Part shown: positions 53,271 to 62,912 of the stretch, one piece after another
Position numbering within the stretch: position 1 is the stretch's first letter
Layout: every line of letters begins with the position of its first letter
NCBI GenBank assembly: GCA_910574475.1
Contig: CAJTAT010000001.1
Span: 558,001 to 622,000, forward strand
Direction of reading: 5' to 3'
Origin: Clostridia bacterium
GTDB lineage: Bacteria; Bacillota; Clostridia; Lachnospirales; Lachnospiraceae
DNA: 64,000 bases
Notes under the pieces: model-generated
Databases searched by the model: none
What the model saw: only the letters and a program-made list of their open reading frames with translations
What the model was told of the DNA's origin: nothing
Position numbers and translations under genes: made by a program

Positions 53271-53410
53271 AGACCCCGTGTACTGGTGGGGCCGAAGCGG
53301 AACTTAAATCAGCAGCCCCGCACAGCGCACAAAAGCATTTACAGACGCATATCTTTGCGGCTGGAAAGGCTTTTAGACCCCGTGCGCTGTGCGGGGCTGC
53401 GGAACTTAAA
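53271..53410 (+). repeat. Structured leader of malQ: two direct units and a perfect 19 bp stem
   Basis: Unit A (53271-53308) and unit B (53375-53410) both start AGACCCCGTG and end GCGGAACTTAAA, and each can fold on its own CCCC/GGGG pair. In addition, GCAGCCCCGCACAGCGCAC (53312-53330) is the exact reverse complement of 53382-53400, which would close a 51 nt loop. The two foldings are mutually exclusive, because unit B is used in both. The ribosome binding site AGGAGG of malQ lies 3 nt after unit B. This could be a regulatory leader or a repeat-element insertion; no known riboswitch class is recognised. Confidence 0.75.
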
Positions 53411-53423
53411 ATAGGAGGCCCAT

Positions 53424-54944
53424 ATGCATTTCAAAACATCTGCCGATGACCATGTCAATCACAGGTACAGCGGTATTCTCGTACACCCCACTTCATTTCC
53501 TTCCCCCTACGGGATCGGAGATTTTGGAAAAGGAGCTTATGAATTTATAGATTTTCTGGAGGCTGCTGGACAGCATCTGTGGCAAGTTCTCCCCCTGGTG
53601 CCCATTACTTCTTATGGAAATTCCCCTTATCAGGGTTTTTCTGTCTTCGCGGGGGAGCCTTTGCTGATAAGCCCGGAGATTCTAAAGGAAAAGCTGCTTT
53701 TATCCCAGGAAGATCTAAACTCCATTCCAGATTTCAACCCAGTTAAAATTGACTATGAGCGGGTCAGGGAGTACAAGTACAGCCTTTATCAAAAGGCTTA
53801 TTCCTCATTTTTACACACAGCAGACAAGAACCTTTTGGAGGAATATGATTCTTTCTATGCTGCCAACAAGTTTTGGCTAGATGATTATTGCCTTTTTATG
53901 GCAGCCAAGGATTTCCACAATGGCGCTCCATGGATGGAGTGGCCCGATGACCTGCGTAATCCCACACCTGACAGCCTGGCTCTCTGGGAAGAAAAGTTAA
54001 AGGATGGAATCGGCTACCATCAGTTTTTACAATACCTTTTCTACATCCAGTGGTATAACCTGAAGCAATATGCGAATGAAAAGGGAATTGCTGTTGTTGG
54101 CGATATTCCTATTTTTGTGTCCCTGGACAGTGCTGATGTCTGGGCTAACCGGGAACTGTTTCAGATGACAAAGGAGGGGTATCCTTCCTGTGTGGCTGGA
54201 GTCCCACCTGATTATTTTAGTTCCACAGGCCAGCTATGGGGTAATCCCCTTTACGATTGGAAGGTCCATAAAGCAAACAGATACCAATGGTGGATTTCCA
54301 GAATCCGCAATCAGATTGATCAGGTAGATTACCTGAGAATTGATCATTTCCGTGGTCTGGAAGCTTATTGGTCAGTTCCTGCCGGAGAAACTACTGCTAT
54401 TAATGGTACCTGGAGAAAGGGACCAGGAGAAGACCTGTTTCATGCCATTCAGGAGGAATTAGGCAATGATCTGCCCATATTTGCCGAAGATCTGGGTCTT
54501 ATCACCCCGGAGGTGGAACATTTGCGGGATTCTTTTGGCTTTCCTGGTATGAGGATTCTTCAGTTTGCCTTTGAGGGCGGCGAGAGCACTTTTCTCCCCC
54601 ACCAACTGGATACCCGCAATTGTATTTGCTACACAGGTACCCATGACAATGACACTTCTGCAGGCTGGTATGAGCATGCCTCAGAGTATTCCAAAGATAA
54701 GGTACGCCGTTACATGAACACAGATGCAGGTAATATCAGTTGGGATTTTATTCGCACTTGTCTTGGCACTATTGCACGTTTTGCTATCTTTCCACTTCAG
54801 GATGTGTTAAGACTTGGGAGTGACGCCAGAATGAATATCCCAGGCACGGCTGAAGGAAACTGGTCCTGGCGTTTTCATAATGGTGACTTACACTCTAATA
54901 TAGCTCAACAATTAAGGCTGATGACTGAGCTATTCGGAAGATAG
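53424..54944 (+). CDS. malQ: 4-alpha-glucanotransferase (amylomaltase)
   Basis: 506 residues of glycoside hydrolase family 77. It has GILVHPTSFPSPYGIGDFG, LWQVLPLVPITSYGNSPYQ, DIPIFVSLDSADVW, the nucleophile region DYLRIDHFRGLEAYW, PIFAEDLGLITPEV and TGTHDNDTSAGWY. It shortens and joins maltodextrins in the cytoplasm. AGGAGG precedes the ATG. It heads a rightward run with plsC, ddl and murF, although its pathway is unrelated. Confidence 0.96.
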   Translation: MHFKTSADDHVNHRYSGILVHPTSFPSPYGIGDFGKGAYEFIDFLEAAGQHLWQVLPLVPITSYGNSPYQGFSVFAGEPLLISPEILKEKLLLSQEDLNSIPDFNPVKIDYERVREYKYSLYQKAYSSFLHTADKNLLEEYDSFYAANKFWLDDYCLFMAAKDFHNGAPWMEWPDDLRNPTPDSLALWEEKLKDGIGYHQFLQYLFYIQWYNLKQYANEKGIAVVGDIPIFVSLDSADVWANRELFQMTKEGYPSCVAGVPPDYFSSTGQLWGNPLYDWKVHKANRYQWWISRIRNQIDQVDYLRIDHFRGLEAYWSVPAGETTAINGTWRKGPGEDLFHAIQEELGNDLPIFAEDLGLITPEVEHLRDSFGFPGMRILQFAFEGGESTFLPHQLDTRNCICYTGTHDNDTSAGWYEHASEYSKDKVRRYMNTDAGNISWDFIRTCLGTIARFAIFPLQDVLRLGSDARMNIPGTAEGNWSWRFHNGDLHSNIAQQLRLMTELFGR

Positions 54945-54954
54945 GAGATCTGAT

Positions 54955-55686
54955 ATGATAAGATTCATCATTATTGTCTTGATGCTCTTTCTTTATCTGC
55001 TTTTTGGCATCCCAGTGCTTTTGGTAGAGTGGGTCATTGGAAAATTCAATCAGGAGTTGAAGGATTATAGCTGCCTTCGAATGGTACAGACAGCTTTTAA
55101 GCTGATGCTGAAGGTAGCTGGATTAAAGCTTACTGTAATTGGAGAAGAAAACGTTCCCAAAGACAAAGCAGTACTTTATATAGGCAATCACCGAAGTTAT
55201 TTTGATATTTTGATCACTTATTCCCGCTGTCCCCGGCTCACTGGCTATATAGCAAAGGTAGAGATGCTTCGTTACTGGCTGCTGCGCGACTGGATGAAAG
55301 CTCTTTACTGTCTGTTTCTGGACCGGGAGGATCTGAGAGCTGGTTTAAAAACGATTTTGCAGGGAATTGAATATATTAAAAGAGGAATCTCTATCTGTAT
55401 TTTCCCGGAGGGAACTAGGAATCGTACGGATGAAATGCTACCTTTTAAAGAGGGAAGCATGAAGATGGCAGAGAAAACCGGTTGTCCAATTATTCCTATG
55501 GCTATCACCAACTCTGCTGAAATTTTTGAAAATCATATTCCTTTTATCCGTCCCTGTCATGTGATTCTGGAATATGGAACTCCTATTTACCCGGGAGAGC
55601 TCTCAAAAGAGGAGAAAAAATTCCTTGGATCCTATACTCAGAAAAAGATTCAAACTATGTTGGACAAAAACAAAAGCCTGCTGTAA
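54955..55686 (+). CDS. plsC: 1-acyl-sn-glycerol-3-phosphate acyltransferase
   Basis: 243 residues. It has an N-terminal membrane helix, then the NHRSYFDI block (NHxxxxD, about 77-84), LDREDLRAG, FPEGTRNR (about 147-154) and CPIIPMAI. It adds the second acyl chain in phosphatidic acid synthesis at the membrane. It starts 10 nt after malQ and ends 24 nt before ddl, so it is probably part of the same transcript. Confidence 0.94.
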   Translation: MIRFIIIVLMLFLYLLFGIPVLLVEWVIGKFNQELKDYSCLRMVQTAFKLMLKVAGLKLTVIGEENVPKDKAVLYIGNHRSYFDILITYSRCPRLTGYIAKVEMLRYWLLRDWMKALYCLFLDREDLRAGLKTILQGIEYIKRGISICIFPEGTRNRTDEMLPFKEGSMKMAEKTGCPIIPMAITNSAEIFENHIPFIRPCHVILEYGTPIYPGELSKEEKKFLGSYTQKKIQTMLDKNKSLL

Positions 55687-55710
55687 CCAGGCAAATGAGG
55701 AGTAAAATTT

Positions 55711-56760
55711 ATGAAAATCGTTGTATTGGCTGGAGGAACCAGCACAGAGCGGGATGTCTCCTTAAGCTCTGGAAGTAATATCTACCACGCTTTAAAGGCA
55801 CGAGGGCACCAGGCTATTTTGCTGGATGTCTATTTGGGTTATGAGACGGAAGAATCTCTTTCAGAAAGTCTCTTTCAGGAAGACATTGACTGGACAAAAG
55901 ATATTCAGGGAATCTCAGAATCACATCCTGATCTCTCTCATTTAAAGGAACTACGCAAAGATGGGGGGAGAAGTCTGTTTGGTCCCAATGTGCTGGCGCT
56001 CTGCAATATGGCTGATATTGTGTTCATAGGCCTCCACGGAGCCAATGGAGAGGATGGCCGTATCCAGGCTGCTTTCGATCTGATGGGAATCTGCTATACT
56101 GGCACAGGATACTTGAGCAGTGCCCTGGCTATGGATAAGAGCATCTCCAAGCAGTTTTTTGTAAGAGCCGGGATTCCCACCCCGAATGGAATTACTTTAA
56201 AAAATGGAGAGTATGTGGCGCCTTCCTCTATCCAGTATCCCTGTATGGTGAAAACTACCTGTGGAGGTTCCAGTGTGGGAGTCTATCGGGTGAATCAAGC
56301 TTCCGATCTGGAAGAGGCATTGAAAGAAGCTTATTCCTTTGCAGATGATGTTATTGTGGAACAGTTTATTTCTGGCCGGGAATTTTCAGTAGGAGTCATT
56401 GATGGCAAAGCTCTCCCAGTCATCGAAATGGCACCCCTTCAGGGATTTTATGATTATAAGAATAAATATCAACCTGGCAGTACCATTGAGACTTGTCCGG
56501 CTGAGCTTAATCCCAAGCTGACCAAGCAGATGCAGCATTATGCTGAAATAGTATGCGAAGTATTAAAGATAGAATCTTATGCCCGCATTGACTTTGTAAT
56601 GGATGCAGAAGACTCTTCCATCTACTGCCTGGAAGCTAACACGCTCCCAGGTATGACGCCTATCAGTCTTCTTCCCCAGGAAGCCGCTGCTGCTGGTATG
56701 TCCTATGAAGATTTGTGTGAAAAAATCATCGAAGTTTCACTAAGCAAGGGAAAATCATAA
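55711..56760 (+). CDS. ddl: D-alanine--D-alanine ligase
   Basis: 349 residues. It has LAGGTSTERDVSLSSG (about 6-21), FIGLHGANGEDGRIQ, YTGTGYLSSALAMDKSISK, VKTTCGGSSVGVYR, EQFISGREFSVGV and the metal site RIDFVMD...EANTLPGMTP. It is an ATP-grasp enzyme that makes the dipeptide for peptidoglycan. It is followed 22 nt later by murF, the enzyme that uses its product. Confidence 0.96.
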   Translation: MKIVVLAGGTSTERDVSLSSGSNIYHALKARGHQAILLDVYLGYETEESLSESLFQEDIDWTKDIQGISESHPDLSHLKELRKDGGRSLFGPNVLALCNMADIVFIGLHGANGEDGRIQAAFDLMGICYTGTGYLSSALAMDKSISKQFFVRAGIPTPNGITLKNGEYVAPSSIQYPCMVKTTCGGSSVGVYRVNQASDLEEALKEAYSFADDVIVEQFISGREFSVGVIDGKALPVIEMAPLQGFYDYKNKYQPGSTIETCPAELNPKLTKQMQHYAEIVCEVLKIESYARIDFVMDAEDSSIYCLEANTLPGMTPISLLPQEAAAAGMSYEDLCEKIIEVSLSKGKS

Positions 56761-56782
56761 AGGAAAGGGAATAGAAACTGTC

Positions 56783-58156
56783 ATGAAAAATATGTCATTG
56801 AACCAGATTGCCATAGCCTGCGGCGGCGTCTATGTAGGAGATGAAATGCAAAAGTTCAGAGAAGTGGCAGGCGTCGTCATTGACAGCCGGCTGGTGGAGC
56901 CAGGCTTTCTCTTTGTAGCCATCAAAGGCCAGCGTGTAGACGGCCACAGCTTCATTCCACTGGTCTATACGAAGGGAGCCTCATGCGTACTCTGTGAACA
57001 GGCCCCAGAGCATCCGGCAGGACCTTACATTCTGGTAGACTCCTGTCTTCAGGCCATCAAAAGTCTTGCAGAATATTACCGGAGCACTCTGTCTATCCCC
57101 ATTATCGGCATCTCTGGAAGTGTGGGGAAGACCAGCACCAAGGAAATGATAGCTGCTGTGCTTAGTCAAAAATACCGGGTACTGAAGACCGAGGGGAACT
57201 TTAACAATGAGATCGGCCTTCCTCTGACTATCTTTCGTATTCGGGAAGAGCACCAGGCTGCTGTTCTCGAAATGGGAATCAGTGATTTTGGAGAAATGAC
57301 CCGCCTGGCCCGAATGGCTCGCCCCAATATCTGTGTCCTCACAAATATTGGACTCTGTCATCTGGAAAATCTAAAGGATCGGGATGGAATCTTAAAGGCC
57401 AAAACTGAGATGTTTGATCAGGCTCAGCCAGGGGCAAAGATTATTGTAAATGGGGATGATGATAAGCTTATTACATTAAAAAATAACCGCTCTCCTATGC
57501 CCTGCTTCTTTGGCCTGGAGGAGTCGCGTGATCTCTATGCCAAAGATATTGAAAACCTTGGTTTGGCGGGTACTCATTGTACCTTTGTCACAAAAGCCGG
57601 AACTTTTTCAGCCCATATTCCTATTCCCGGTAAACATATGGTATACAACGCCCTGGCCGGAGCGGCTGTAGGCTTAACCCTTAACCTGTCTCTGGAAGAA
57701 ATCAAGGCAGGTATGGAAAGTTTAATACCGGTCAGCGGAAGAAACAATCTCATCCACACAGAAAAATGGGATATTTTGGATGACTGCTACAATGCCAATC
57801 CCATATCTATGCGGGCTTCCCTGGACGTTCTCTCCAATGCTCTGGGGCGAAAAGTGGCTATTCTGGGAGACATGGGAGAATTAGGTGAGAATGAGAAATT
57901 ACTTCACTATAATGTGGGATGTTATGCGGCAGATAGCGGGGTGGATGCAGTCTTTTTGGTAGGAGAGCTGTCAAAAGAGATGGCCAGAGGAATTGAGGCC
58001 AAGAATCCTGGGCTTACCTGGCGGCACTTTTCTACAAAGCAGGAATTGCTGAAAGCTCTGCCTCTTCTACTGTTGAAAGGCGATTCTATCCTGGTAAAGG
58101 CTTCACATTTTATGGAATTTCACGAGATTGTGGAATGGTTGAAAGGCTCCCAGTAA
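56783..58156 (+). CDS. murF: UDP-N-acetylmuramoyl-tripeptide--D-alanyl-D-alanine ligase
   Basis: 457 residues. The ATP loop is GISGSVGKTSTKEM (about 110-123), with NFNNEIGLPLT, NIGLCHLENL, DDCYNANPISMRASLDVL and LGDMGELG. It adds D-Ala-D-Ala to the UDP-MurNAc-tripeptide in the cytoplasm. It is co-transcribed with ddl. Confidence 0.97.
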   Translation: MKNMSLNQIAIACGGVYVGDEMQKFREVAGVVIDSRLVEPGFLFVAIKGQRVDGHSFIPLVYTKGASCVLCEQAPEHPAGPYILVDSCLQAIKSLAEYYRSTLSIPIIGISGSVGKTSTKEMIAAVLSQKYRVLKTEGNFNNEIGLPLTIFRIREEHQAAVLEMGISDFGEMTRLARMARPNICVLTNIGLCHLENLKDRDGILKAKTEMFDQAQPGAKIIVNGDDDKLITLKNNRSPMPCFFGLEESRDLYAKDIENLGLAGTHCTFVTKAGTFSAHIPIPGKHMVYNALAGAAVGLTLNLSLEEIKAGMESLIPVSGRNNLIHTEKWDILDDCYNANPISMRASLDVLSNALGRKVAILGDMGELGENEKLLHYNVGCYAADSGVDAVFLVGELSKEMARGIEAKNPGLTWRHFSTKQELLKALPLLLLKGDSILVKASHFMEFHEIVEWLKGSQ

Positions 58157-58178
58157 TATGTGACAAAGGAGAATCCTT

Positions 58179-59147
58179 ATGAAATTGCGATTTGGAATCT
58201 TAAGTACTTCCTCCATTGCTCCTCGCTTTATTAAGGCTGTGCAGGCCATAGAGGGATGTGAGACTGCGGCCCTGGCTTCCCGTAATCTGGAAAAAGCACA
58301 GGAGAAAGCTGCTTTGTGGAATGTTCCCAGGGCATATGGAAGCTATGAAGAACTTTTATGTTCTCAGGATATTGATGTTGCTTATATTTCCATGATCAAC
58401 AGCGAGCACTATCATTACTCCAAGTTGGCTCTTGAAAAGGGAAAGCATGTCTTATGTGAAAAACCGTTTACCTTGCAAGTGGATCAGGCGGAGGAATTAT
58501 TTGCTCTGGCCAGGGAGAGGAATCTGTTCATTATGGAAATGCAAAAGGTAGTCTTCCTCCCTGTTATTCAGAAAATAAAAGAGCAAATCCATCAGGGAGA
58601 TTTCGGCACGATCCACACTGCTGACTTTTCCAGTTCTTTTGATCCTGGATATAATACCTGGCTCTTTGATCCTGCAAAGGGCGGAGGTACCCTTTACTCC
58701 AACGCAATCTATAGTATAGAATTAATGCAATACCTTTTTTCCAGCCCTATTGTCCAATGGAGTGGGCTGTGCACCAGAAGCAATACTTCTGTGGAAAACC
58801 AATTCTCTGTTGCACTTTTAATGGAAAACGACCTGCTTTTTACTACGAAAAACAGCACTCGCGCCCAGACTTCCCATACAGGTTTTCTCTATGGGGAAAA
58901 GGGATACATTGAGCTTCCTGAATACTGGAAAGCCCGGAAGGCCATTCTTCACTTTCAGGGTCAGGAACCAGTCACCCTGGAATTTCCCTGTGAGCACGAG
59001 TTAATCTATGAAGTGCTTCATGCAAAAGAATGTATCCAATCTGGCCTCACAGAAAGTCCGGTTATGACAGAAGAAATGACGGTTAGTTCCATACGAGTAT
59101 TAAATGGAATTCACCAGCTCTGGAATTCTACTGAGGAGAAATCTTAA
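58179..59147 (+). CDS. Gfo/Idh/MocA-family oxidoreductase
   Basis: 322 residues. It has an N-terminal NAD(P) fold (RFGILSTSSIAPRFI, about 3-17), the EKP motif in HVLCEKPFTL (about 93-102) and the C-terminal substrate-binding sheet. Members act on sugars, inositols or dihydrodiols. It is placed after murF and not near the inositol-like genes, about 17 kb away, so a role in that pathway is possible but not supported by context. The glycine motif is altered (GILSTSSIA in place of GxGxxG-like G-G-A/G). Confidence 0.87.
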   Translation: MKLRFGILSTSSIAPRFIKAVQAIEGCETAALASRNLEKAQEKAALWNVPRAYGSYEELLCSQDIDVAYISMINSEHYHYSKLALEKGKHVLCEKPFTLQVDQAEELFALARERNLFIMEMQKVVFLPVIQKIKEQIHQGDFGTIHTADFSSSFDPGYNTWLFDPAKGGGTLYSNAIYSIELMQYLFSSPIVQWSGLCTRSNTSVENQFSVALLMENDLLFTTKNSTRAQTSHTGFLYGEKGYIELPEYWKARKAILHFQGQEPVTLEFPCEHELIYEVLHAKECIQSGLTESPVMTEEMTVSSIRVLNGIHQLWNSTEEKS

Positions 59148-59170
59148 ATTAACCCATATTAACTTAATTC

Positions 59171-60571
59171 ATGGAGATAAAAAGAATGAATGAACCTACA
59201 ATACATATGAGCCAAAATCCCCTTGGAGTAAAGCCAGTCAAAGGACTGTTATTTCAATTTGCAGTTCCCAGCATTATTGCCATGCTGGTCAGTTCTCTGT
59301 ACAATATTGTAGATCAATTCTTTATTGGCCACAGCGTAGGAGAGCTTGGAAATGCAGCAACTAATATTTCCTTCCCTCTTTCCATTTCCTGCATCGCCAT
59401 CGCCCTCCTCTTTGGGATCGGAGGTTCCTCTGCCTTTAATATTTCCATGGGCAAAGATGAGTCAGAAAAGGCCGTATACTATCTGGGGAACTCTGTTGTC
59501 ATGCTTTTTGGCTGCGGCGTCATTCTCTGTCTGGTCACTCTCTTGGGTCTCGAGCCCCTCCTGCATTTTTTTGGCTCTCCCAATGAGGTGTTGGGTTATG
59601 CAAAAACTTATACAGGAATTGTGGCTCTTGGTTTTCCCTTTCTCATACTCACCGCAGGTGGCGGTCACTTAATCCGCGCAGACGGCCGTCCTAAAATCAG
59701 TATGATCTGTAATTTGACAGGGGCCATCATCAACACAATTCTCGACGCTTTATTTGTATTTGTCTTTCACATGGGAATGGCAGGCGCTGCTACAGCCACT
59801 GTCATTGGACAAGTCATTTCCGGTGGAATGGCCGCCTGGTACTTAAGCCATTGCCGTACAGTGCAGATTCGCAGAGAACATCTCAGAGTACACAAGGCTG
59901 TCATTGCCCGCATTACTTCCCTGGGCGCAGCTCCCTGCAGCAATCAGATTGCTATGATGGTGGTACAGATTGTGATGAACAATTCTCTCAAATATTATGG
60001 CTCCATATCTGCCTATGGGGAAGCTATCCCCATTGCCTGCGCTGGAATTATTACGAAAGTCAATCAAGTATTTATGTCTTTTATTATTGGTATCTCCCAG
60101 GGACTACAGCCTATCACAAGCTTTAACTATGGGGCAAAACAGTACCAACGTGTAAAGGAAGCCTACCGTTTCGCTGTCGCATGTGGCTTTGCGCTGGCTT
60201 CTGTCGCCTTTTTAGCCTTCCAACTTGTACCCAGGCAAATCATATCCTTCTTTGGCAATGGTTCTGAGGCTTACTATACTTTTGCAGTTAACTATTTCCG
60301 TATTTTTCTATTTTTTACCTTTATCAACTTTTTACAGCCTATCAGCTCAAACTTTTTTACTTCCATTGGGAAGCCGAAGAGGGGAACCTTTCTGTCTCTT
60401 ACCAGGCAAATTCTCTTCCTCCTGCCTCTGATCCTAACCCTTCCCCTGTCTACGGGAATTGACGGAATCATGTATGCAGGCCCCATTGCTGACTTTCTGG
60501 CAGCAGTCACAGCCAGTATTATGATATTTACAGAGCTCCACCGACCGGAATATGCTGTAATTGCTAGTTAA
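59171..60571 (+). CDS. MATE-family efflux transporter
   Basis: 466 residues with about 12 membrane segments. VKGLLFQFAVPSIIAMLVSSLYNIVDQFFIGH opens it, as in the DinF/MepA-like MATE subgroup. LIRADGRPKISMICNLTGAIINTILDALFVF marks the half-way repeat. It exports drugs or cationic metabolites. It follows the oxidoreductase gene by 23 nt and is the last gene of the rightward run. It is not closely similar to the MATE at 41519. Confidence 0.92.
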   Translation: MEIKRMNEPTIHMSQNPLGVKPVKGLLFQFAVPSIIAMLVSSLYNIVDQFFIGHSVGELGNAATNISFPLSISCIAIALLFGIGGSSAFNISMGKDESEKAVYYLGNSVVMLFGCGVILCLVTLLGLEPLLHFFGSPNEVLGYAKTYTGIVALGFPFLILTAGGGHLIRADGRPKISMICNLTGAIINTILDALFVFVFHMGMAGAATATVIGQVISGGMAAWYLSHCRTVQIRREHLRVHKAVIARITSLGAAPCSNQIAMMVVQIVMNNSLKYYGSISAYGEAIPIACAGIITKVNQVFMSFIIGISQGLQPITSFNYGAKQYQRVKEAYRFAVACGFALASVAFLAFQLVPRQIISFFGNGSEAYYTFAVNYFRIFLFFTFINFLQPISSNFFTSIGKPKRGTFLSLTRQILFLLPLILTLPLSTGIDGIMYAGPIADFLAAVTASIMIFTELHRPEYAVIAS

Positions 60572-60599
60572 TTCATATTTTTGATGGCAGATATGGCCT

Positions 60600-61265
60600 T
60601 TATCCGCTTTCGTTTTCATTGATTTTTTTCAATGTGCCATGATCCATCTCATACACTTCATCACAGAGTAGTTCAATATCCTCTTTATTATGGCTGGCCA
60701 GAAGTATCAATTTTCCCATACATTTTTGGTCTGAAAAAAATTTTCTCATTTCCGCAACCCCTTCCTTGTCAAGGCCATTCATCGGTTCGTCCAATATCAG
60801 GATTTGCTGATCTTCCATGGTCGCCTGGGCAATCGCCAGGCGCTGACGCATACCCAGCGAATAGTTGCAGACTTTTTTCTTTGCATATGGGTCAAGACCC
60901 ACCTTCCGCATAGCGGAATAAATGGCTTCGGCATTTTTTTTATTCCGTATTCGATACAGATATTCCAGATTACGATATCCTGATAAATTGCGGATATATC
61001 CAGGTTCTTCAATGATAATTCCAGCATTTTTCAGCATATCCAACTCTTTTCCCATCACTTTCCCATTTACCCATATGTTCCCGGAATCCACATGAAGAAA
61101 ACCGCAGATACATTTAAATAATACGGTTTTCCCGGAACCGTTGTATCCGACTATCCCATATATTTTTCCACTCCTGCAGGTCATATTTACATCATGCAAT
61201 ACCAAAATCCCCTTAAATGATTTACTTACATGTTTCATTTCGATCACAGACTGTTCCATTTGCAT
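60600..61265 (-). CDS. ABC transporter ATPase (ABC-2 exporter type)
   Basis: 221 residues. Walker A is GYNGSGKT (about 38-45), the signature YSLGMRQRLAIAQ and Walker B ILILDEPMNGLD, with the switch His in LLASHNKED. The YSLGMRQ form of the signature is typical of exporters for lantibiotics, bacitracin or membrane-active compounds. It is the last gene of a leftward operon with two membrane proteins and a lipoprotein. It is convergent with the MATE gene, only 28 nt apart, with no clear terminator. Confidence 0.92.
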   Translation of the reverse strand: MQMEQSVIEMKHVSKSFKGILVLHDVNMTCRSGKIYGIVGYNGSGKTVLFKCICGFLHVDSGNIWVNGKVMGKELDMLKNAGIIIEEPGYIRNLSGYRNLEYLYRIRNKKNAEAIYSAMRKVGLDPYAKKKVCNYSLGMRQRLAIAQATMEDQQILILDEPMNGLDKEGVAEMRKFFSDQKCMGKLILLASHNKEDIELLCDEVYEMDHGTLKKINENESG

Positions 61266-61269
61266 CTCC

Positions 61270-62127
61270 CTATTCTTCTTTATACCACTGAAATTCTGTC
61301 TTTTTGATTTTCAGGCATATAAAGCCTGCACATGTTATAATTCCAGCTGTTAATACTGCCAGCATATAAGGAACCGAAGGCTGAATAAAACTGTCATGTA
61401 ATTTGATTCCAATATGGGTTACCCGCATCCAGTTTACCAGCGCAAACATTGCCGTCTGCCTTTTTAACAATGGATGAATATTCTCAACCAGATAAATCAT
61501 CATCACCATAAGAAATGCCCCGGTAACCGCAGCACTTCTGCTTATGTACAAGCTGACTGCCAACATAAAAAGACCAACCAAAGTAATCACCAGAGTGCCA
61601 AGCAGCACGGTCAGTCCAAGCAGTTCCAAAGGGGTAAACAGCTGCATGGTTTCATAAGAAAAAAAGAACAAAAACCGGTACGCCTCCGAGCCACCCGTTA
61701 ATGCCAGAGTATGATACAACTTCCCCCAGCCCAGTGTATACTCACACGAGCCGGTCAGCAAAAGCATACTGAACACTACATTGGCGACCATGAGCAAAAA
61801 TGCCTGTGCAAATATTGCGCCAATCTGTCCTGCTGCCCACCTCATCCTCCCTGTACGGATTACCTGATACATATTTTTATTCTGCATAAATGGAACATCT
61901 GAAAAATAATAAATGATCCCGACCATAAATAACAGCAAAAAGAAAATATTGGATAGGAGAAACGGAAATGCCCATGGCGCTGCCCCACAGTCCATATCTT
62001 TTGAAGCACGTACAACCGGCCGCATATACAGATACAAGATGCATCCTTGCAGGAATACCACGGAATATGTCCTGGAACTAAAGATCCGCTCTGCAAGTGC
62101 CTGCCGAAAAAAACGAACATATAACAT
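61270..62127 (-). CDS. ABC-2 type membrane subunit, first of two
   Basis: About 285 residues from the ATG at 62127 (AAAAGGAGG upstream); the longer frame to 62238 overlaps the neighbouring gene. It has about six hydrophobic segments (for example ILYLYMRPVV, FPFLLSNIFFLLLFMVGIIYYF, LLGLTVLLGTLVITLVGLFMLAV), without a recognised catalytic motif. It pairs with the ATPase encoded 4 nt downstream. Probably half of the export channel. Confidence 0.78.
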   Translation of the reverse strand: MLYVRFFRQALAERIFSSRTYSVVFLQGCILYLYMRPVVRASKDMDCGAAPWAFPFLLSNIFFLLLFMVGIIYYFSDVPFMQNKNMYQVIRTGRMRWAAGQIGAIFAQAFLLMVANVVFSMLLLTGSCEYTLGWGKLYHTLALTGGSEAYRFLFFFSYETMQLFTPLELLGLTVLLGTLVITLVGLFMLAVSLYISRSAAVTGAFLMVMMIYLVENIHPLLKRQTAMFALVNWMRVTHIGIKLHDSFIQPSVPYMLAVLTAGIITCAGFICLKIKKTEFQWYKEE

Positions 62128-62132
62128 GGTGT

Positions 62133-62912
62133 CTATATCCTCCTTTTCAGCTGCCATACACCCGCAATGCCAAAAAGAAGCCACGCCGCTGCTCCTGCCG
62201 CAAGTGCCCAAGTGAACATTTTTATATCGCTGTTCCATATGTTGTATCTGGCATCAAAAATTACATGGGGGTCAAATGCTGCTGTTTGTCGAAAGCTGTC
62301 CGCACCAAATTCAGTCAACATCTGATACAGCAAAACCGGCAAGGAATAGACAAGCAGTTTATTTGATAAAAAAAGGGAACAAAATGCTGCCGCCATCGAC
62401 AAAATGCCTGCCAGAATCCCCCACTGTGTTCCATAAAGGAAAAACCAAAAGAGGTAATATCCACGCTCCAAAAAATAACGATAACCGCCGGACTGTAAGA
62501 TATATTCCATTAATCCTTTATCCACCCAGGGCAAACCTGCCAGGCAGCACACAGAAAAGCAGGTGATACCGATTCCCATTGTCAGTACAGACGATAAAAA
62601 AATAACAAACATTTTGGAAAAGACGTAGCTTTTCAGATTTCCGCGAATCACCAGATACTTTGAGTAATTATATTCCAGCTCATCTGTAAACGCGGCAGCA
62701 TATGGAATGGCCGCCAGTGAAAAGGCTATCAAAAAACCAGCATCATAAGATGATAGCAGTACCGCTGACAAAACAGAATCTCCCAAATTACCCATCCCAT
62801 CGTTTGCTGACAAAAACAAAATCAAAACGATTCCTGGAATAGAAAAATAGAATTCTTTTTTACGAAACAGGCGGCCGATTTCTGTTCGAACGTATGCCTG
62901 TCGCTTTCTCAC
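62133..62912 (-). CDS. ABC-2 type membrane subunit, second of two
   Basis: 259 residues. The N-terminus RKKEFYFSIPGIVLILFL and the next segments give about six membrane helices. The start overlaps the lipoprotein stop by one base and the stop lies 5 nt before the other subunit's start. Together with 60600-62127 it forms a four-gene unit. The protein shows weak similarity in layout, not sequence, to its neighbour. Confidence 0.78.
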   Translation of the reverse strand: MRKRQAYVRTEIGRLFRKKEFYFSIPGIVLILFLSANDGMGNLGDSVLSAVLLSSYDAGFLIAFSLAAIPYAAAFTDELEYNYSKYLVIRGNLKSYVFSKMFVIFLSSVLTMGIGITCFSVCCLAGLPWVDKGLMEYILQSGGYRYFLERGYYLFWFFLYGTQWGILAGILSMAAAFCSLFLSNKLLVYSLPVLLYQMLTEFGADSFRQTAAFDPHVIFDARYNIWNSDIKMFTWALAAGAAAWLLFGIAGVWQLKRRI

